64,000 nt of DNA from Mycobacterium gallinarum (GCF_010726765.1 NZ_AP022601.1:4154001-4218000), one strand, 5' to 3'; counted from the stretch's first letter, positions 50,075 through 59,879 are shown. The notes: generated by a model not told the origin, from the sequence alone. Program-made: numbers and translations.

Positions 50075-52576
50075 ATGATCCTGACTGCCCCGCGCCTCGA
50101 CGACCCCGACGAGCTGTTCACCACGTTCGCGGCGTGGGCCGAGGCGCAGGGCACCGTGCTCTACCCCGCACAGGAGGAAGCGCTGATCGAATTGGTCAGC
50201 GGCGCGAACGTGGTGCTGGCGACGCCGACCGGTTCGGGCAAGTCATTGGTGGCGACGGGCGCGCTGTACGCGGCGCTGGCGGCGACGCGGCGCAGCTACT
50301 ACACCGCGCCGATCAAGGCGTTGGTGAGCGAGAAGTTCTTCGCGCTGTGCGACGTGTTCGGTGCGGAGAACGTCGGCATGCTCACCGGCGATGCCGCCGT
50401 CAACGCGGGCGCACCGATCATCACCTGCACCGCGGAAGTGCTGGCCAACATCTCCTTGCGCGAAGGCGCTTCTGCCGACATCGGCTTGGTGGTGATGGAC
50501 GAGTTCCACTTCTACGGCGACCCCGACCGGGGGTGGGCCTGGCAGGTTCCGCTGCTGGAGTTGCCGAAGGCCCAATTCCTGCTGATGTCAGCCACACTCG
50601 GCGATGTCACGTTCCTGCGCGAGGATCTGACCCGGCGCACCGGCAGGCCGACGGCGCTGGTGGCCAACGCGGTCCGGCCGGTCCCGCTGCACCACTACTA
50701 CGCCACCACGCCGATGCACGAGACGATCGGCGACCTACTGCAAACGAAGCAGGCGCCGATCTACGTGGTGCATTTCACCCAGGCATCGGCGCTGGAGCGC
50801 GCGCAGGCACTGATGAGCGTCAATGTGTGCACCAAGGAGGAGAAGAAGGCGATCGCCGAATTGATCGGTGGCTTTCGGTTCTCCTCCGCGTTCGGGACGA
50901 CGTTGTCGCGGTTGGTCCGGCACGGAATCGGTGTACACCACGCCGGGATGCTGCCCAAGTACCGACGCCTTGTCGAGCAGTTGGCACAGGCCGGCTTGCT
51001 CAAAGTCATTTGCGGCACGGACACTCTCGGCGTCGGCATCAACGTCCCGATCCGGACCGTCGTGTTCTCCGCGTTGTCGAAGTACGACGGGACGCGCACC
51101 CGGCTGCTCAACGCCCGCGAGTTTCATCAGATCGCGGGACGGGCCGGACGGGCGGGCTACGACACTGCGGGCACCGTCGTCGTCCAGGCGCCCGACCACG
51201 AGGTGGAGAACCTCAAACAGTTCGCGAAGGTGGCCGACGACCCGAAGAAGCGGCGAAAGCTGGTGCGCCGCAAGGTGCCCGAGGGCATGGTGCCGTGGAG
51301 CGAGAAGACGATGACGAAGTTGGTGGACGCCACCCCGGAACCGCTCACCAGCAACATGCGGGTGTCGACGGCGATGATCCTCGATGTCGTCGACCGCCCA
51401 GGTGACCCGTTCGCCGCGATGCGCAGGCTATTGACTGAGAACCACGAGCCACGCAAGCGCCAGCTGCGGCACATCCGCGAGGCGGTGGGTATCGCCCGGT
51501 CGCTGCTGCAGGCGGGTGTCGTGGAGCGGCTTGCCGAACCCGAGCCCGATGGGCGCCGTTACCGGCTGACCGTGGATCTGCCCCCGGACTTCGCGTTGAA
51601 CCAACCGTTGTCGACGTTCGCGCTGGCGGCGGTCGAGGTGCTCGATGCGGAGTCGGAAACATACGCACTGGATGTGGTTTCGGTCATCGAGGCGACGCTG
51701 GAGGACCCGCGCCAGATCATGGCCGCCCAGTTGAAGAAGGCTCGGGGTGAGGCGATCGCGGCGATGAAGGCCGAGGGCATCGAGTACGACGAGCGGATGG
51801 AACTGCTCGACGACGTCACCTATCCGCGGCCGCTGGAGGAACTGCTCGGGTACACGTTCGAGGTGTATCTGCGGACCAACCCGTGGGCCGCCGATGGTCA
51901 GCTGTCGCCCAAGGCGGTCGTGCGCGAGATGTGGGAGCGGGCGTTCACGTTCCGTGAGTACGTCAGCGTGTACGGGTTGACCCGCGCGGAGGGCGCGGTG
52001 CTGCGCTACCTGTCGGATGCGTTCAAGGCGCTGCGGTCGGGTGTGCCTGCCTCGGCGCGGACCGAAGAGCTCACCGACATCGTCGAGTGGCTCGGCGAGC
52101 TTGTACGCCAAGTCGATTCGAGTCTGCTGGACGAATGGGAGGAGCTCACCAACCCCGACCAGCCGTTGGAGGCGCCGGTCGCGGTGCCGGCCCGGCCGCG
52201 CCCGTTGACGGGGAACGAGCGGGCGTTCACCGCGATGGTGCGCAATGCGCTGTTCCGCCGGGTCGAGTTGTTCGCGCGGCGGCGGTGGGATGAACTCGGC
52301 GAGTTGGACTCCGGCTCGGGATGGACGTCGGACCGCTGGCAGGACGTGGGCGACGAGTACTTCGCCGAGCACGACGAGATCTTTACGAGAGCCGACGCGC
52401 GCGGTCCCACGCTGTTGATCATCGACCGTGAGCCCGGCGTGTGGCGGGTGCGTCAGATCCTCGACGACCCTGCAGGCGACCACGATTGGGGCTTTTCAGC
52501 GGAGGTGGACCTGGAGGCGTCCGACGAGGAGGGCGCGGCCGTCCTTCGCGTGATCGACGCGGGGCGGATGGACTAG
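50075..52576 (+). CDS. Ski2-like DEAD/DEAH helicase with DUF3516
   Basis: 833 residues. Superfamily 2 core: LYPAQEEALIELVSG (Q-like motif), ATPTGSGKSLVATGA (Walker A), MDEFHFYGD (motif II, DEFH), SATLGD (motif III), CGTDTLGVGINVPIRTVV and QIAGRAGRAGYD (motif VI). The C-terminal DUF3516 is seen only with such actinobacterial helicases, often annotated as RNA helicase. DEFH in place of DEVH distinguishes it. It probably unwinds structured RNA or RNA-DNA hybrids. Starts at ATG 50075, 31 bp after the methyltransferase gene. Confidence 0.9.
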   Translation: MILTAPRLDDPDELFTTFAAWAEAQGTVLYPAQEEALIELVSGANVVLATPTGSGKSLVATGALYAALAATRRSYYTAPIKALVSEKFFALCDVFGAENVGMLTGDAAVNAGAPIITCTAEVLANISLREGASADIGLVVMDEFHFYGDPDRGWAWQVPLLELPKAQFLLMSATLGDVTFLREDLTRRTGRPTALVANAVRPVPLHHYYATTPMHETIGDLLQTKQAPIYVVHFTQASALERAQALMSVNVCTKEEKKAIAELIGGFRFSSAFGTTLSRLVRHGIGVHHAGMLPKYRRLVEQLAQAGLLKVICGTDTLGVGINVPIRTVVFSALSKYDGTRTRLLNAREFHQIAGRAGRAGYDTAGTVVVQAPDHEVENLKQFAKVADDPKKRRKLVRRKVPEGMVPWSEKTMTKLVDATPEPLTSNMRVSTAMILDVVDRPGDPFAAMRRLLTENHEPRKRQLRHIREAVGIARSLLQAGVVERLAEPEPDGRRYRLTVDLPPDFALNQPLSTFALAAVEVLDAESETYALDVVSVIEATLEDPRQIMAAQLKKARGEAIAAMKAEGIEYDERMELLDDVTYPRPLEELLGYTFEVYLRTNPWAADGQLSPKAVVREMWERAFTFREYVSVYGLTRAEGAVLRYLSDAFKALRSGVPASARTEELTDIVEWLGELVRQVDSSLLDEWEELTNPDQPLEAPVAVPARPRPLTGNERAFTAMVRNALFRRVELFARRRWDELGELDSGSGWTSDRWQDVGDEYFAEHDEIFTRADARGPTLLIIDREPGVWRVRQILDDPAGDHDWGFSAEVDLEASDEEGAAVLRVIDAGRMD

Positions 52577-52591
52577 GGATACGCTCGGCGC

Positions 52592-53299
52592 GTGACGACG
52601 TTCGCGCTGGTCCACGGCGCATGGCATGACGCGTGGTGCTGGGAACGCGTGGCGCCGCTCTTGGAGCGGGCCGGGCATGAGGTACTTGCGCCACAGCTGC
52701 CGAGTGATGACGGGACTGCGGACTTCGATGCGTACGCCGATCTCGTGTGCGACGCCCTTGGCGGGTGCGACGACGACGTCGTGGTGGTCGCTCATTCGTT
52801 GGCCGGCGCCACGGGAGCGTTGATTCCGGACCGCCGCCCGGTGCGGCATTTGGTGTATCTGTGCGCGGCCGTTCCGGCGGCCGGACTCAGTCTCCTCGAT
52901 CAGTGGCAGGCGGAACCCGACATGGTCAGCCCGGAGTTCGGCAGCGGATGGCTGCAGGGGTTGACCGAGCCCGACGACCAATTGCGCACGACGTGGGTCG
53001 ATCTCGAGTTCGCCCGCAACGTGTTCTACGCGGACTGCGACGACGCGACCGCAACTGCGGCGATCGATCATCTTCGGCCCCAATCGGGATACCCGTGGAC
53101 GTTGCCGTGCTCGCTGTCGGAGCACCCGTCGGTGGGTTGTACGTCAGTGGTGTGCAACGAGGACCTGGTCGTCAACCCCTCCTGGTCCAAGCGGGTGGCT
53201 CGCAGAATCGATGCCGACATCGTCGAGCTGCCCGGCAGTCATTCGCCGTTTCTGTCCCAGCCGTCGGCGGTCGCAGACGTGCTGTTGCGGGTCGGTTGA
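52592..53299 (+). CDS. Alpha/beta hydrolase
   Basis: 235 residues. The HGAW oxyanion element near residue 8, catalytic Ser in AHSLAGATG, acid in CNEDLVVNP and His in GSHSPFLSQP are in the right order for an alpha/beta hydrolase of the salicylate esterase/hydroxynitrile lyase type (HGAWHDAWCWERV is characteristic). It hydrolyses esters of small molecules. The GTG 52592 start lies 15 bp after the helicase, so it may share the transcript. Specific substrate unknown. No signal peptide is present. Confidence 0.86.
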   Translation: MTTFALVHGAWHDAWCWERVAPLLERAGHEVLAPQLPSDDGTADFDAYADLVCDALGGCDDDVVVVAHSLAGATGALIPDRRPVRHLVYLCAAVPAAGLSLLDQWQAEPDMVSPEFGSGWLQGLTEPDDQLRTTWVDLEFARNVFYADCDDATATAAIDHLRPQSGYPWTLPCSLSEHPSVGCTSVVCNEDLVVNPSWSKRVARRIDADIVELPGSHSPFLSQPSAVADVLLRVG

Positions 53300-53387
53300 G
53301 CGACATCGGCGACGAGTAGGCGGTATCCGAGGTCGAGGTGCCAGGAGCCGTCGGCCAGATCAGCGCGAAGGCGCGAAAGGCCCTCCC

Positions 53388-54674
53388 CTAGTTGGCGGTT
53401 GGTGGTGTGGGTTGGAAGGGGGTGTAGCACCACCATTGGGCGCGTTCGCCGGTGGGTCCGCGGTAGGGCGCGGCGTCGGGTGGGGGTCGGGTGGGTGGGC
53501 GGGCGAGTGATCCCGGGCTGAGGGTTCGGCCATGGCTGTCGGTGACGGTGATGTTGGGGGCGGGTCCGGTGATGGTGATGACGCCGCGGTGGTGGGCGCG
53601 GTGGTGGTAGGGGCACAGTAGGACGAGGTTGTCCAGGTCGGTGGGGCCGCCGTCTTCCCAGTGCTGGATGTGGTGGGCGTGCAGTCCGCGGGTGGCTCCG
53701 CAGCCGGGCACCGCACACGTGGGGTGGCGGTGTTCTAGGGCGCGGCGTAGCCGGCGGCCGATGGTGCGGGTGGAACGTCCGGCACCGAGGGGTTGTCCGT
53801 CGCGGTGGAACCACACCTCACAGGTGGCGTCACAGGTGAGGTATCGGCGGTCGGCGTCGGTGAGCAACGGCCCCAGGTGCAGGGCAGCCACCTGTTCTTT
53901 GATGTCGAGGTGCACCACGACGGTGGTGTGCTGGCCGTGGGGGCGGCGGGTAGCGTCGGCGTCCCAGCCGGCTTCGACCAGGCTCATGAACGCCTCACCC
54001 TTGGTGGGAAACGGCGACGCTACCGCGGCGGGCAGGGTGTCGGTGTCGTGGTCGCGTTTCCACGCGGCGACCGCAGCATCCAGATGGGACTGCACGGCCG
54101 CGTCGAAGGTTGCGGCGTCCAGGTGCGACAGGGTGAATGTCCAGGTGGTGGTCTGCTCGTCGCTGTGGATGGTGGTGATCGTGGGCCGCGGCGGCGGCTC
54201 GGGTTCCCGTTCTGGTGGGGTGTCGCGCCAGGGGTCGGGTTCAGATGGCAGGGGTGGTTCGGCCTTGAGGGCGGTGTTGAGTTGGCTGACGGTGGCGACC
54301 TCGGCCAACGTCACGTAGTGCCCATCAGAACCCTCGCCGGCTTTCTCGGCGATGATGCCGACTTGATCCAGCGACAACCGGCCTTCGCGCAGGCCCGCCA
54401 TGCACAGCGGAAACTGTCGGGCCCGGTGCGCAATCGCGGCGATCTTCCCGGCGTTTCTGGTCGAGGAGCCGGTCTTCCACGCCACCAAAGCCGACAGCGA
54501 GCGACACCCGGTCATGCCGACCAGGTTGTCGTGGTCCATCTCGGCCACGATGTCCACGATGCGCGCGTCGATGGCGTTGCGCTGACCCATCAACTCACCC
54601 AGCTCGCCGAACAACACCTCCAGCCGGTCCTTCGGACGCACGACCGCCGCGTCGGAGGCGGCGATCGAGGACAT
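53388..54674 (-). CDS. DUF222 and HNH endonuclease-domain protein (13E12 family), copy 2
   Basis: 428 residues. DUF222 domain in the first 300 residues and an HNH core near 345-390: CAVPGCGATRGLHAHHIQHWEDGG followed by NLVLLCPYHHRAHHRG, with the metal-binding histidines intact. Strongly divergent from copy 1 at 23355 in the N-terminal half (only the HNH core is obviously alike), so this is not a recent duplication. ATG 54674 begins MSSIAASDAAVV; the longer frame to 54731 has no conserved content. As for copy 1, a role as homing-type nuclease is only a family guess. The tail is Pro-rich. Confidence 0.84.
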   Translation of the reverse strand: MSSIAASDAAVVRPKDRLEVLFGELGELMGQRNAIDARIVDIVAEMDHDNLVGMTGCRSLSALVAWKTGSSTRNAGKIAAIAHRARQFPLCMAGLREGRLSLDQVGIIAEKAGEGSDGHYVTLAEVATVSQLNTALKAEPPLPSEPDPWRDTPPEREPEPPPRPTITTIHSDEQTTTWTFTLSHLDAATFDAAVQSHLDAAVAAWKRDHDTDTLPAAVASPFPTKGEAFMSLVEAGWDADATRRPHGQHTTVVVHLDIKEQVAALHLGPLLTDADRRYLTCDATCEVWFHRDGQPLGAGRSTRTIGRRLRRALEHRHPTCAVPGCGATRGLHAHHIQHWEDGGPTDLDNLVLLCPYHHRAHHRGVITITGPAPNITVTDSHGRTLSPGSLARPPTRPPPDAAPYRGPTGERAQWWCYTPFQPTPPTAN

Positions 54675-54746
54675 GACCCCATCAAAACAGAGGGGTCCGA
54701 CAAGTCCTGGGCCGCAACAAATTAACGACAACGCCGCTTAGTGGAC

Positions 54747-55343
54747 CTAGTGATCGATACCTTTGTGGCCCGAGCGGATCAATGCGTTGCGAGGACGTAA
54801 GAACCCGGGCTGCTGCAGCTTACGGATTGCACGCACAGCCCCAGAAGGCACTACTCGGTTGAAGAACTCGTCGGCGTCGAACGCCGCCCGCACGTCGTCG
54901 ACGTAGGAACGCGGGAGACCGAACTTGATCCTGCCCTGGCTGACCTCGACGAGGTCTGCCCGGCGGACCGCCTCCACCAGTGCCGCGTGGGGGCGGTTGG
55001 ATCCATAACCGAAAAGTCGATGATGCTCGGCGACGATGAGCGCCAACTCATCTGACCAACTTTCGCGGCCGGTCTCCTTCAGCCAGGCGTCCTGCGCCTC
55101 GATGGATGGCACGAGATAGTCGATCGTGTCGAATGCCGCCAGATCGTGGAATGCGGACGCGATGGCCAGCTTGTCATCGCGGTTGCCTTCGTCAGGCGTG
55201 AGCGCCCGCGCGAAGTTGATGACGCGGTACACGTGCGCCTTGTAACTATCGAAGCCGGCGTCATCACCATGCGCGAAGTGGCGATGCGACTCGAGGATCT
55301 CCTCAGCCAGGGCTGAGCTGTGGAGAATCTCCGGCGTCGTCAC
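54747..55343 (-). CDS. HD-like metal-dependent hydrolase coupled to an MHS transporter
   Basis: 198 residues with an HD-superfamily pattern: KAHVYRVINFARAL, AIASAFHDLAAFDT (the HD pair), AEHHRLFGYG and RRADLVEVS, the spacing of H...HD...H...D ligands. Such enzymes hydrolyse phosphodiesters or nucleotides, or have other metal-catalysed roles. The GTG at 55343 overlaps the stop of the MFS transporter (GTGA), so it is translated with the transporter; the frame continues to 55373 inside that gene. A connection between a transported metabolite and its hydrolysis is plausible. Confidence 0.78.
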   Translation of the reverse strand: MTTPEILHSSALAEEILESHRHFAHGDDAGFDSYKAHVYRVINFARALTPDEGNRDDKLAIASAFHDLAAFDTIDYLVPSIEAQDAWLKETGRESWSDELALIVAEHHRLFGYGSNRPHAALVEAVRRADLVEVSQGRIKFGLPRSYVDDVRAAFDADEFFNRVVPSGAVRAIRKLQQPGFLRPRNALIRSGHKGIDH

Positions 55344-56707
55344 TTGCGAGTCACCGCTGACGGCACCGCCCACGCGCTGCCCTGCTCGCGATCCAGCACC
55401 GTCTCGCTCTTGTTCTTCAGCGCGAAGATGTAGACCAGCAGGCTCACGCCGATTATCACCGTCACATAGATGATGAACAAGGTGATGTGATCGGGCTTGG
55501 CGGCCTGATACAGCATGGGGGCCGTGCCGCCGAACGCCGAATTCGCCAGCGCGTAGCCCAAACCCACTCCGAGCGCCCGGATCTCGGCGGGGAACAGTTC
55601 CGCTTTCACGATCGCGTTCACCGACGTGTAGCCGGTGATGATGATGTAGCCGACGGCCAGGATGAGGAACGCCGTGATCGCCGATGTCGTCTCCGGCAGG
55701 AACGTCAGCAGAAAGTAGGTGTAGATCACGCCGGACACCCCGAAGAAGACCAGCAGGGGTTTACGTCCGACCCGGTCGCTGAGCAGTCCACCCAGCGGCT
55801 GCAAGAGCATCAGGAAGATCAGGCCCAGCAGGTTGACCCACGTCGCCGTCATCGCACGGTCAGATCCGAAGGTGGACTTGACGATTGCGGGTGCGTTGAC
55901 GCTGTAGGTATAGAACGCGACCGTGCCGCCCGCGGTGATGAGGAAGACGAGCAGCAGCGGCCGCCAGTGCGTGGTGAACAACGTCTTCAGCGAGCCGGCG
56001 TCGCGGTCCTTGCCCTCGCGGATGGCCTCCAGATGCGTCTCGCTCAGCGACTCGTCCATCGAGCGGCGGATCCACAGCACCACCAGCGCTGCGATGCCGC
56101 CGATGAAGAAGCCGATGCGCCAACCCCAGTCGTGCATCGCGTCGTCGTCGAGGAACTGCAACGCGATCAGCAAGGTGAACTGCGCCAGCACGTGCCCACC
56201 GACGAGGGTCACGTATTGGAACGACGACAGGAAACCGCGCCGGTTGGCAGTCGCCGCCTCCGACATGTAGGTCGCCGACGTCCCGTACTCACCGCCGGTG
56301 GCGAACCCCTGCACCAGCCGGGCCAGCACCAGGATCACCGCCGCCCAGTACCCGATGGTCTCGCGCGTTGGCATGATCGCCACGACGAACGAGCACGTCG
56401 ACATCACCGTGATGCTGAACATCAGTGCCGCCTTACGGCCGCGACGGTCGGCGAACCGACCGAAGAACCACGATCCCACCGGGCGCATCACGAACGTCAC
56501 CGCAAAGATGGCGTAGATGTACACCGTCGAGTTGGTGTCGGCCTTGTCGAAGAACTGGGCCTCGAAATAAGACGCGAACACCGTGTAGACGTAAACGTCA
56601 TACCATTCGACGAGGTTGCCCGCCGAGCCCTTGACGGTGTTGAGAACTGCCCTTCGAGTGCTGGTGGGGGCGCGTGTCGGGCCGGTTTGGGTGGACGCCG
56701 TACTCAT
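55340..56707 (-). CDS. MHS-family MFS transporter (proline/betaine/organic acid type)
   Basis: 455 residues, 12 helices. GNLVEWYDVYVYTVFASYFEAQFF is the N-terminal signature of metabolite:H+ symporters (ShiA/ProP/KgtP group), RPVGSWFFGRFADRRGRKAAL the conserved loop after helix 2, and LVQGFATGGEYGTSATYMSE the central signature. It takes up an organic acid or zwitterion with protons. Ends with a lysine-rich tail. Divergent from the GH16 gene across a 77-bp gap and coupled to the HD-like gene. Transported substrate unknown. Confidence 0.88.
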   Translation of the reverse strand: MSTASTQTGPTRAPTSTRRAVLNTVKGSAGNLVEWYDVYVYTVFASYFEAQFFDKADTNSTVYIYAIFAVTFVMRPVGSWFFGRFADRRGRKAALMFSITVMSTCSFVVAIMPTRETIGYWAAVILVLARLVQGFATGGEYGTSATYMSEAATANRRGFLSSFQYVTLVGGHVLAQFTLLIALQFLDDDAMHDWGWRIGFFIGGIAALVVLWIRRSMDESLSETHLEAIREGKDRDAGSLKTLFTTHWRPLLLVFLITAGGTVAFYTYSVNAPAIVKSTFGSDRAMTATWVNLLGLIFLMLLQPLGGLLSDRVGRKPLLVFFGVSGVIYTYFLLTFLPETTSAITAFLILAVGYIIITGYTSVNAIVKAELFPAEIRALGVGLGYALANSAFGGTAPMLYQAAKPDHITLFIIYVTVIIGVSLLVYIFALKNKSETVLDREQGSAWAVPSAVTRK

Positions 56708-56784
56708 GCCGGGGACGCTAGCCCTACGGCCGCCAAGATCGGAAGGGGTTTGCGCTTCGCGGACATAAGCGCTTACCTAGTCCT

Positions 56785-57591
56785 GTGGTTCCTGAACTGA
56801 ATCGTCGCCGCGTCATGCAGATCGCCGGCATCGGCGCGCTCGCGGCCACCGTGTCCGTGCCCGCCGCGCACGCTGACCCGCCAGCCGCCAAGTACCTCTT
56901 CGAGGACAACTTCGACGGTGAGGCGGGTTCGGCCCCGGACTTCTCGAAATGGGAGCCCGCGTACGAACGCGAGACCATGGAGGACCCCACCTTCTGGGAG
57001 TTGCCTGAGAACGTCGGCCAGTACCGCGACGACCGGCGCAACCTCTTTGTCGACGGCAACTCCAACCTCGTCCTCCGTGCGGCCAAGGACGGCGACACGT
57101 ACTACAGCGGCAAACTGTTCGGCAGGTACCGCGGGCCCATCAACACCACCTGGGAGGCCCGGGTCAAGTTCGACTGCCTGACCCCCGGGTGCTGGCCGGC
57201 CTGGTACCTGGCCAACAACAGTCCGACCAACGGCGGCGAAGTCGACATCATCGAGTGGTACGGCAACGGCAGCTGGGCCCCCGGAACCACCGTCCACGCC
57301 AACCTCAACGGCGGTGAGCACGTCAGCCACACCATCGCACCCGACAGCGCGTGGCACCGGTGGCGCGCACAGTGGACGGAGTCAGGCATCAGCTTCTGGC
57401 TGGACCACACACCCGGTGCGGCACCGTACTTCACCGTCACGCCCGACAGCTTGCCCAATTACCAGTTCAACACGCCCGGCTACACGCTGTTCCCGATCTT
57501 GGGGCTTGCGGTCGCCGGTTCCGGCGGCGGGGATCCCAGTGGCGGCACCTACCCCGCTGAGATGCTCGTCGACTGGGTTCGCGTCTGGTAA
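56785..57591 (+). CDS. Secreted glycoside hydrolase family 16 (beta-glucanase type), Tat exported
   Basis: 268 residues. The N-terminus ELNRRRVMQIAGIGALAATVS has the twin-arginine motif followed by a hydrophobic stretch, so it is a Tat substrate; mature start near the AHADP site at 30. Family 16 catalytic motif GEVDIIEWYG (ExDxxE) gives the nucleophile and acid/base glutamates. Upstream acidic FEDNFDG and later HTIAPDSAWHRWRAQWTESGI are typical. It should cleave beta-1,3 or beta-1,3-1,4 glucans, possibly of fungi or plants, an environmental trait. GTG 56785 is the start. An AraC regulator follows 16 bp on. Confidence 0.9.
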   Translation: MVPELNRRRVMQIAGIGALAATVSVPAAHADPPAAKYLFEDNFDGEAGSAPDFSKWEPAYERETMEDPTFWELPENVGQYRDDRRNLFVDGNSNLVLRAAKDGDTYYSGKLFGRYRGPINTTWEARVKFDCLTPGCWPAWYLANNSPTNGGEVDIIEWYGNGSWAPGTTVHANLNGGEHVSHTIAPDSAWHRWRAQWTESGISFWLDHTPGAAPYFTVTPDSLPNYQFNTPGYTLFPILGLAVAGSGGGDPSGGTYPAEMLVDWVRVW

Positions 57592-57607
57592 CACGTTGGG
57601 CGCCAGC

Positions 57608-58276
57608 GTGATTCCTCGCTTCGCTGTCGGCGAGGGTTACGCGGTGTACCGAGGACCGACGACCGCGGGAACCCTGCATCGTCACGCCGCATTCCAGATC
57701 ATGATCGGGATGAGCGACGACGTCGGCGTCGTGGACGGAGGCGACGTCACCCATCGTGGTGCCGCGCTCGTGGTGTCGCCCATGCAGCGGCACTGTCTGC
57801 TCGCGACAGCGGACGTACTCACCTACTTCGTTGAACCGCACTGCGCGTTCGCCGATGGGCTGCGTGGGCGCTACGGCAACGGGATCTGCGCGGCACCCGA
57901 ACTGCAGAACCTGGGCGAGGACGACGTCCGCCCGGCGGGTCATCGTGGGTCCGACGACCTGGACCCACGCCTAGTCGCAGCACTGAACACGTTGGCGGGC
58001 AGCGACATTGCGCTCTCCGATCTGGCCGCCGAAGTCGGGCTCTCACCCCAGCGTCTTCGCGCGCTGGCCCGTCAACAGTTGGGGATGCCGTTGGCCCGCT
58101 GGCGGGTGTGGACGCGGCTCCGACGTGCCGCCGAGGCGCTGCAACGGGGTCTGTCATTGGCTGACGCGGCCACCGAGGCGGGCTTCGCGGACCAGGCCCA
58201 CCTCACGCGGCAGATGCGCGAAATGATGGGACTCACGCCGGCAGCACTGCTTCCGATCGGCGCAGTCACTCCTTGA
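57608..58276 (+). CDS. AraC-family transcriptional regulator
   Basis: 222 residues from GTG 57608 (TTG 57596 is possible). The N-terminal half is cupin-like (GTLHRHAAFQIMIG, DGGDVTHRGAALVVSPMQRHC), a sugar-sensing domain. The C-terminal double HTH contains IALSDLAAEVGLSPQRLRALARQ and LSLADAATEAGFADQAHLTRQMRE with the usual PAALLP-like ending. It lies directly behind the GH16 gene on the same strand and probably regulates glucan use. The stop overlaps the convergent methyltransferase gene by 11 bp. Confidence 0.84.
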   Translation: MIPRFAVGEGYAVYRGPTTAGTLHRHAAFQIMIGMSDDVGVVDGGDVTHRGAALVVSPMQRHCLLATADVLTYFVEPHCAFADGLRGRYGNGICAAPELQNLGEDDVRPAGHRGSDDLDPRLVAALNTLAGSDIALSDLAAEVGLSPQRLRALARQQLGMPLARWRVWTRLRRAAEALQRGLSLADAATEAGFADQAHLTRQMREMMGLTPAALLPIGAVTP

Positions 58277-58919
58277 GCGCGACATAGACGGAGATCGAAC
58301 CGCTCACCGTCGGTACGACCTCCGCCTCGCGGACGTCTTTGAATCCGCACTCGGACAACAGCTTCGGCACCACGCCGTCGGCATTCGGCTGGGTGTCCTC
58401 CTTACCGTCGGCCAGCTGCACGATGCGGAATGCCGTGCGCATCAGCGTCGTACGCTGCAGCCCGAAGTCGGCGATCACCACTTTCCCGCCGGGCTTCAAC
58501 ACCTCGTATATCGACGCCAGCACGGCTCGCTTCATCCGGAGCGGGCATTGGTGGAGCACCAAGCTGGATACCACCGTATCCACCGAGTTAGCGCCCACCG
58601 CGTCCACCAACGCGTCGCCCATGCTCACGCGCCAGTCCACCGCGACGCCGGCCGCGTCCGCCTTGTCACGCGCCAGCGCAAGCACTTCGCGGTCAGGGTC
58701 CAGCCCGATGATCTGTGCACGCGGTTCCACGCGGCCCAGCAACACGGCCAACGATCCGGTGCCGCAACCGACATCGGCGATCACGTCGCCGGGCCGGGGC
58801 GCGACGTACATGGCGGCCAGCGACCGCCACAGTCGTTCACGTGTCAATGCGACGACGGGGTCGTAGAACCGCGTCGCCCCGAACCGTCCGGTAGCCGGGG
58901 TGAAGGCCTGCTCGCTCAT
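58266..58919 (-). CDS. SAM-dependent class I methyltransferase
   Basis: 217 residues. DVIADVGCGTGSLAVLLGR is SAM-binding motif I, GLDPDREVLALARDKA motif II, VSMGDALVDAV and VVSSLVLHQCPLRM the acceptor side, and LKPGGKVVIADFG the post-III segment. No partner identifies the substrate; the ubiE/Coq5-like order suggests a small molecule or lipid. ATG 58919 is chosen since the conserved SEQAFTPATGRFG begins there. It is divergent from the LLM oxidoreductase. Confidence 0.86.
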   Translation of the reverse strand: MSEQAFTPATGRFGATRFYDPVVALTRERLWRSLAAMYVAPRPGDVIADVGCGTGSLAVLLGRVEPRAQIIGLDPDREVLALARDKADAAGVAVDWRVSMGDALVDAVGANSVDTVVSSLVLHQCPLRMKRAVLASIYEVLKPGGKVVIADFGLQRTTLMRTAFRIVQLADGKEDTQPNADGVVPKLLSECGFKDVREAEVVPTVSGSISVYVALKE

Positions 58920-59036
58920 AGGCCCCAGTTTCAACGGCCGCCCCGAACTGGTCTTGAACAAAACGCTTGTCCTGCTGCGGGCGGGGAATACAACGCCCCG
59001 ACGGGGCCTTGAGCACTGAGACGACGGGAGTGGTTC

Positions 59037-59867
59037 ATGAAGTTCGGAATCTCCACATTCGTGACCGACGACGGCATTGACCCCGTATCGCTCGCACAGG
59101 TGGTCGAGGAGCGGGGTTTCGAGTCGCTCGTAATCGCCGAGCACACCCACATTCCGGCGAGCCGGGAGTCCGCGTACCCGATGGGCGGCGAGTTGCCGTC
59201 GATCTACTACCGGACGCTCGACCCGTTCGTCACGCTGGCCGCTGCCGCGGCCGTCACCTCGAGAATCGAGCTGTTCACCGGGATTGCGCTGCTCATTCAG
59301 CGCGATCCGATCGTGACTGCGAAGGAAGCCGCGAGCATCGACCTGATCTCCGGCGGTCGGTTCGTGTTCGGCGTCGGCGCGGGGTGGAACATCGAGGAGT
59401 TACGCCACCACGGCACGGACCCCAAGACGCGTGGGGCGCTGCTCGACGAACGCATCGAGGCCATCAAGGCGCTGTGGACCACCGAGCCCGCGGAGTATCA
59501 CGGCAAGTACGTCGACTTCGATTCGTCGTACCTGCGGCCCAAGCCGGTCCAGAAGCCCTATCCGCCCATCTACATCGGCGGCGACTCCGATGCGACCGTC
59601 AAGCGCATCATCCGGCACGACGCCGGCTGGATCTCCAATCCGCTTCCCGTCGACCACCTGGCCAGACGCATCGAGCAGATCCGGGCCGGTGGGGGCCGCG
59701 ATGCGCCCCTGGCTCAATTCGGCACACCCGCCGATCCCGAATACTGGCGCGCGATGGAAGACCTCGGATATGGACAGGTGGCGCTGCTCCTGCCCACCAA
59801 ACCGCGCGAGGAGTCGCTGCGGATACTCGACGAGTTCGCCGAGAAAGTCGCCCAGTACCGCGGCTGA
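59037..59867 (+). CDS. LLM-class F420-dependent oxidoreductase (TIGR03619 type)
   Basis: 276 residues of the luciferase-like TIM barrel. GISTFVTDDGIDPVSLAQVVEERGFESLVIAEHTHIP is the N-terminal F420 and substrate region, RDPIVTAKEAASIDLISGGRFVFGVGAGWNIEE is the typical central motif, and PPIYIGGDSDATVKRIIRHDAGWI follows. Mycobacteria have many of these enzymes, often using F420 for redox chemistry. Starts ATG 59037, with GGGAG upstream. It converges on the SDR gene at 59880 (12-bp gap). Substrate unknown. Confidence 0.9.
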   Translation: MKFGISTFVTDDGIDPVSLAQVVEERGFESLVIAEHTHIPASRESAYPMGGELPSIYYRTLDPFVTLAAAAAVTSRIELFTGIALLIQRDPIVTAKEAASIDLISGGRFVFGVGAGWNIEELRHHGTDPKTRGALLDERIEAIKALWTTEPAEYHGKYVDFDSSYLRPKPVQKPYPPIYIGGDSDATVKRIIRHDAGWISNPLPVDHLARRIEQIRAGGGRDAPLAQFGTPADPEYWRAMEDLGYGQVALLLPTKPREESLRILDEFAEKVAQYRG

Positions 59868-59879
59868 CGCCGTTGCGGC

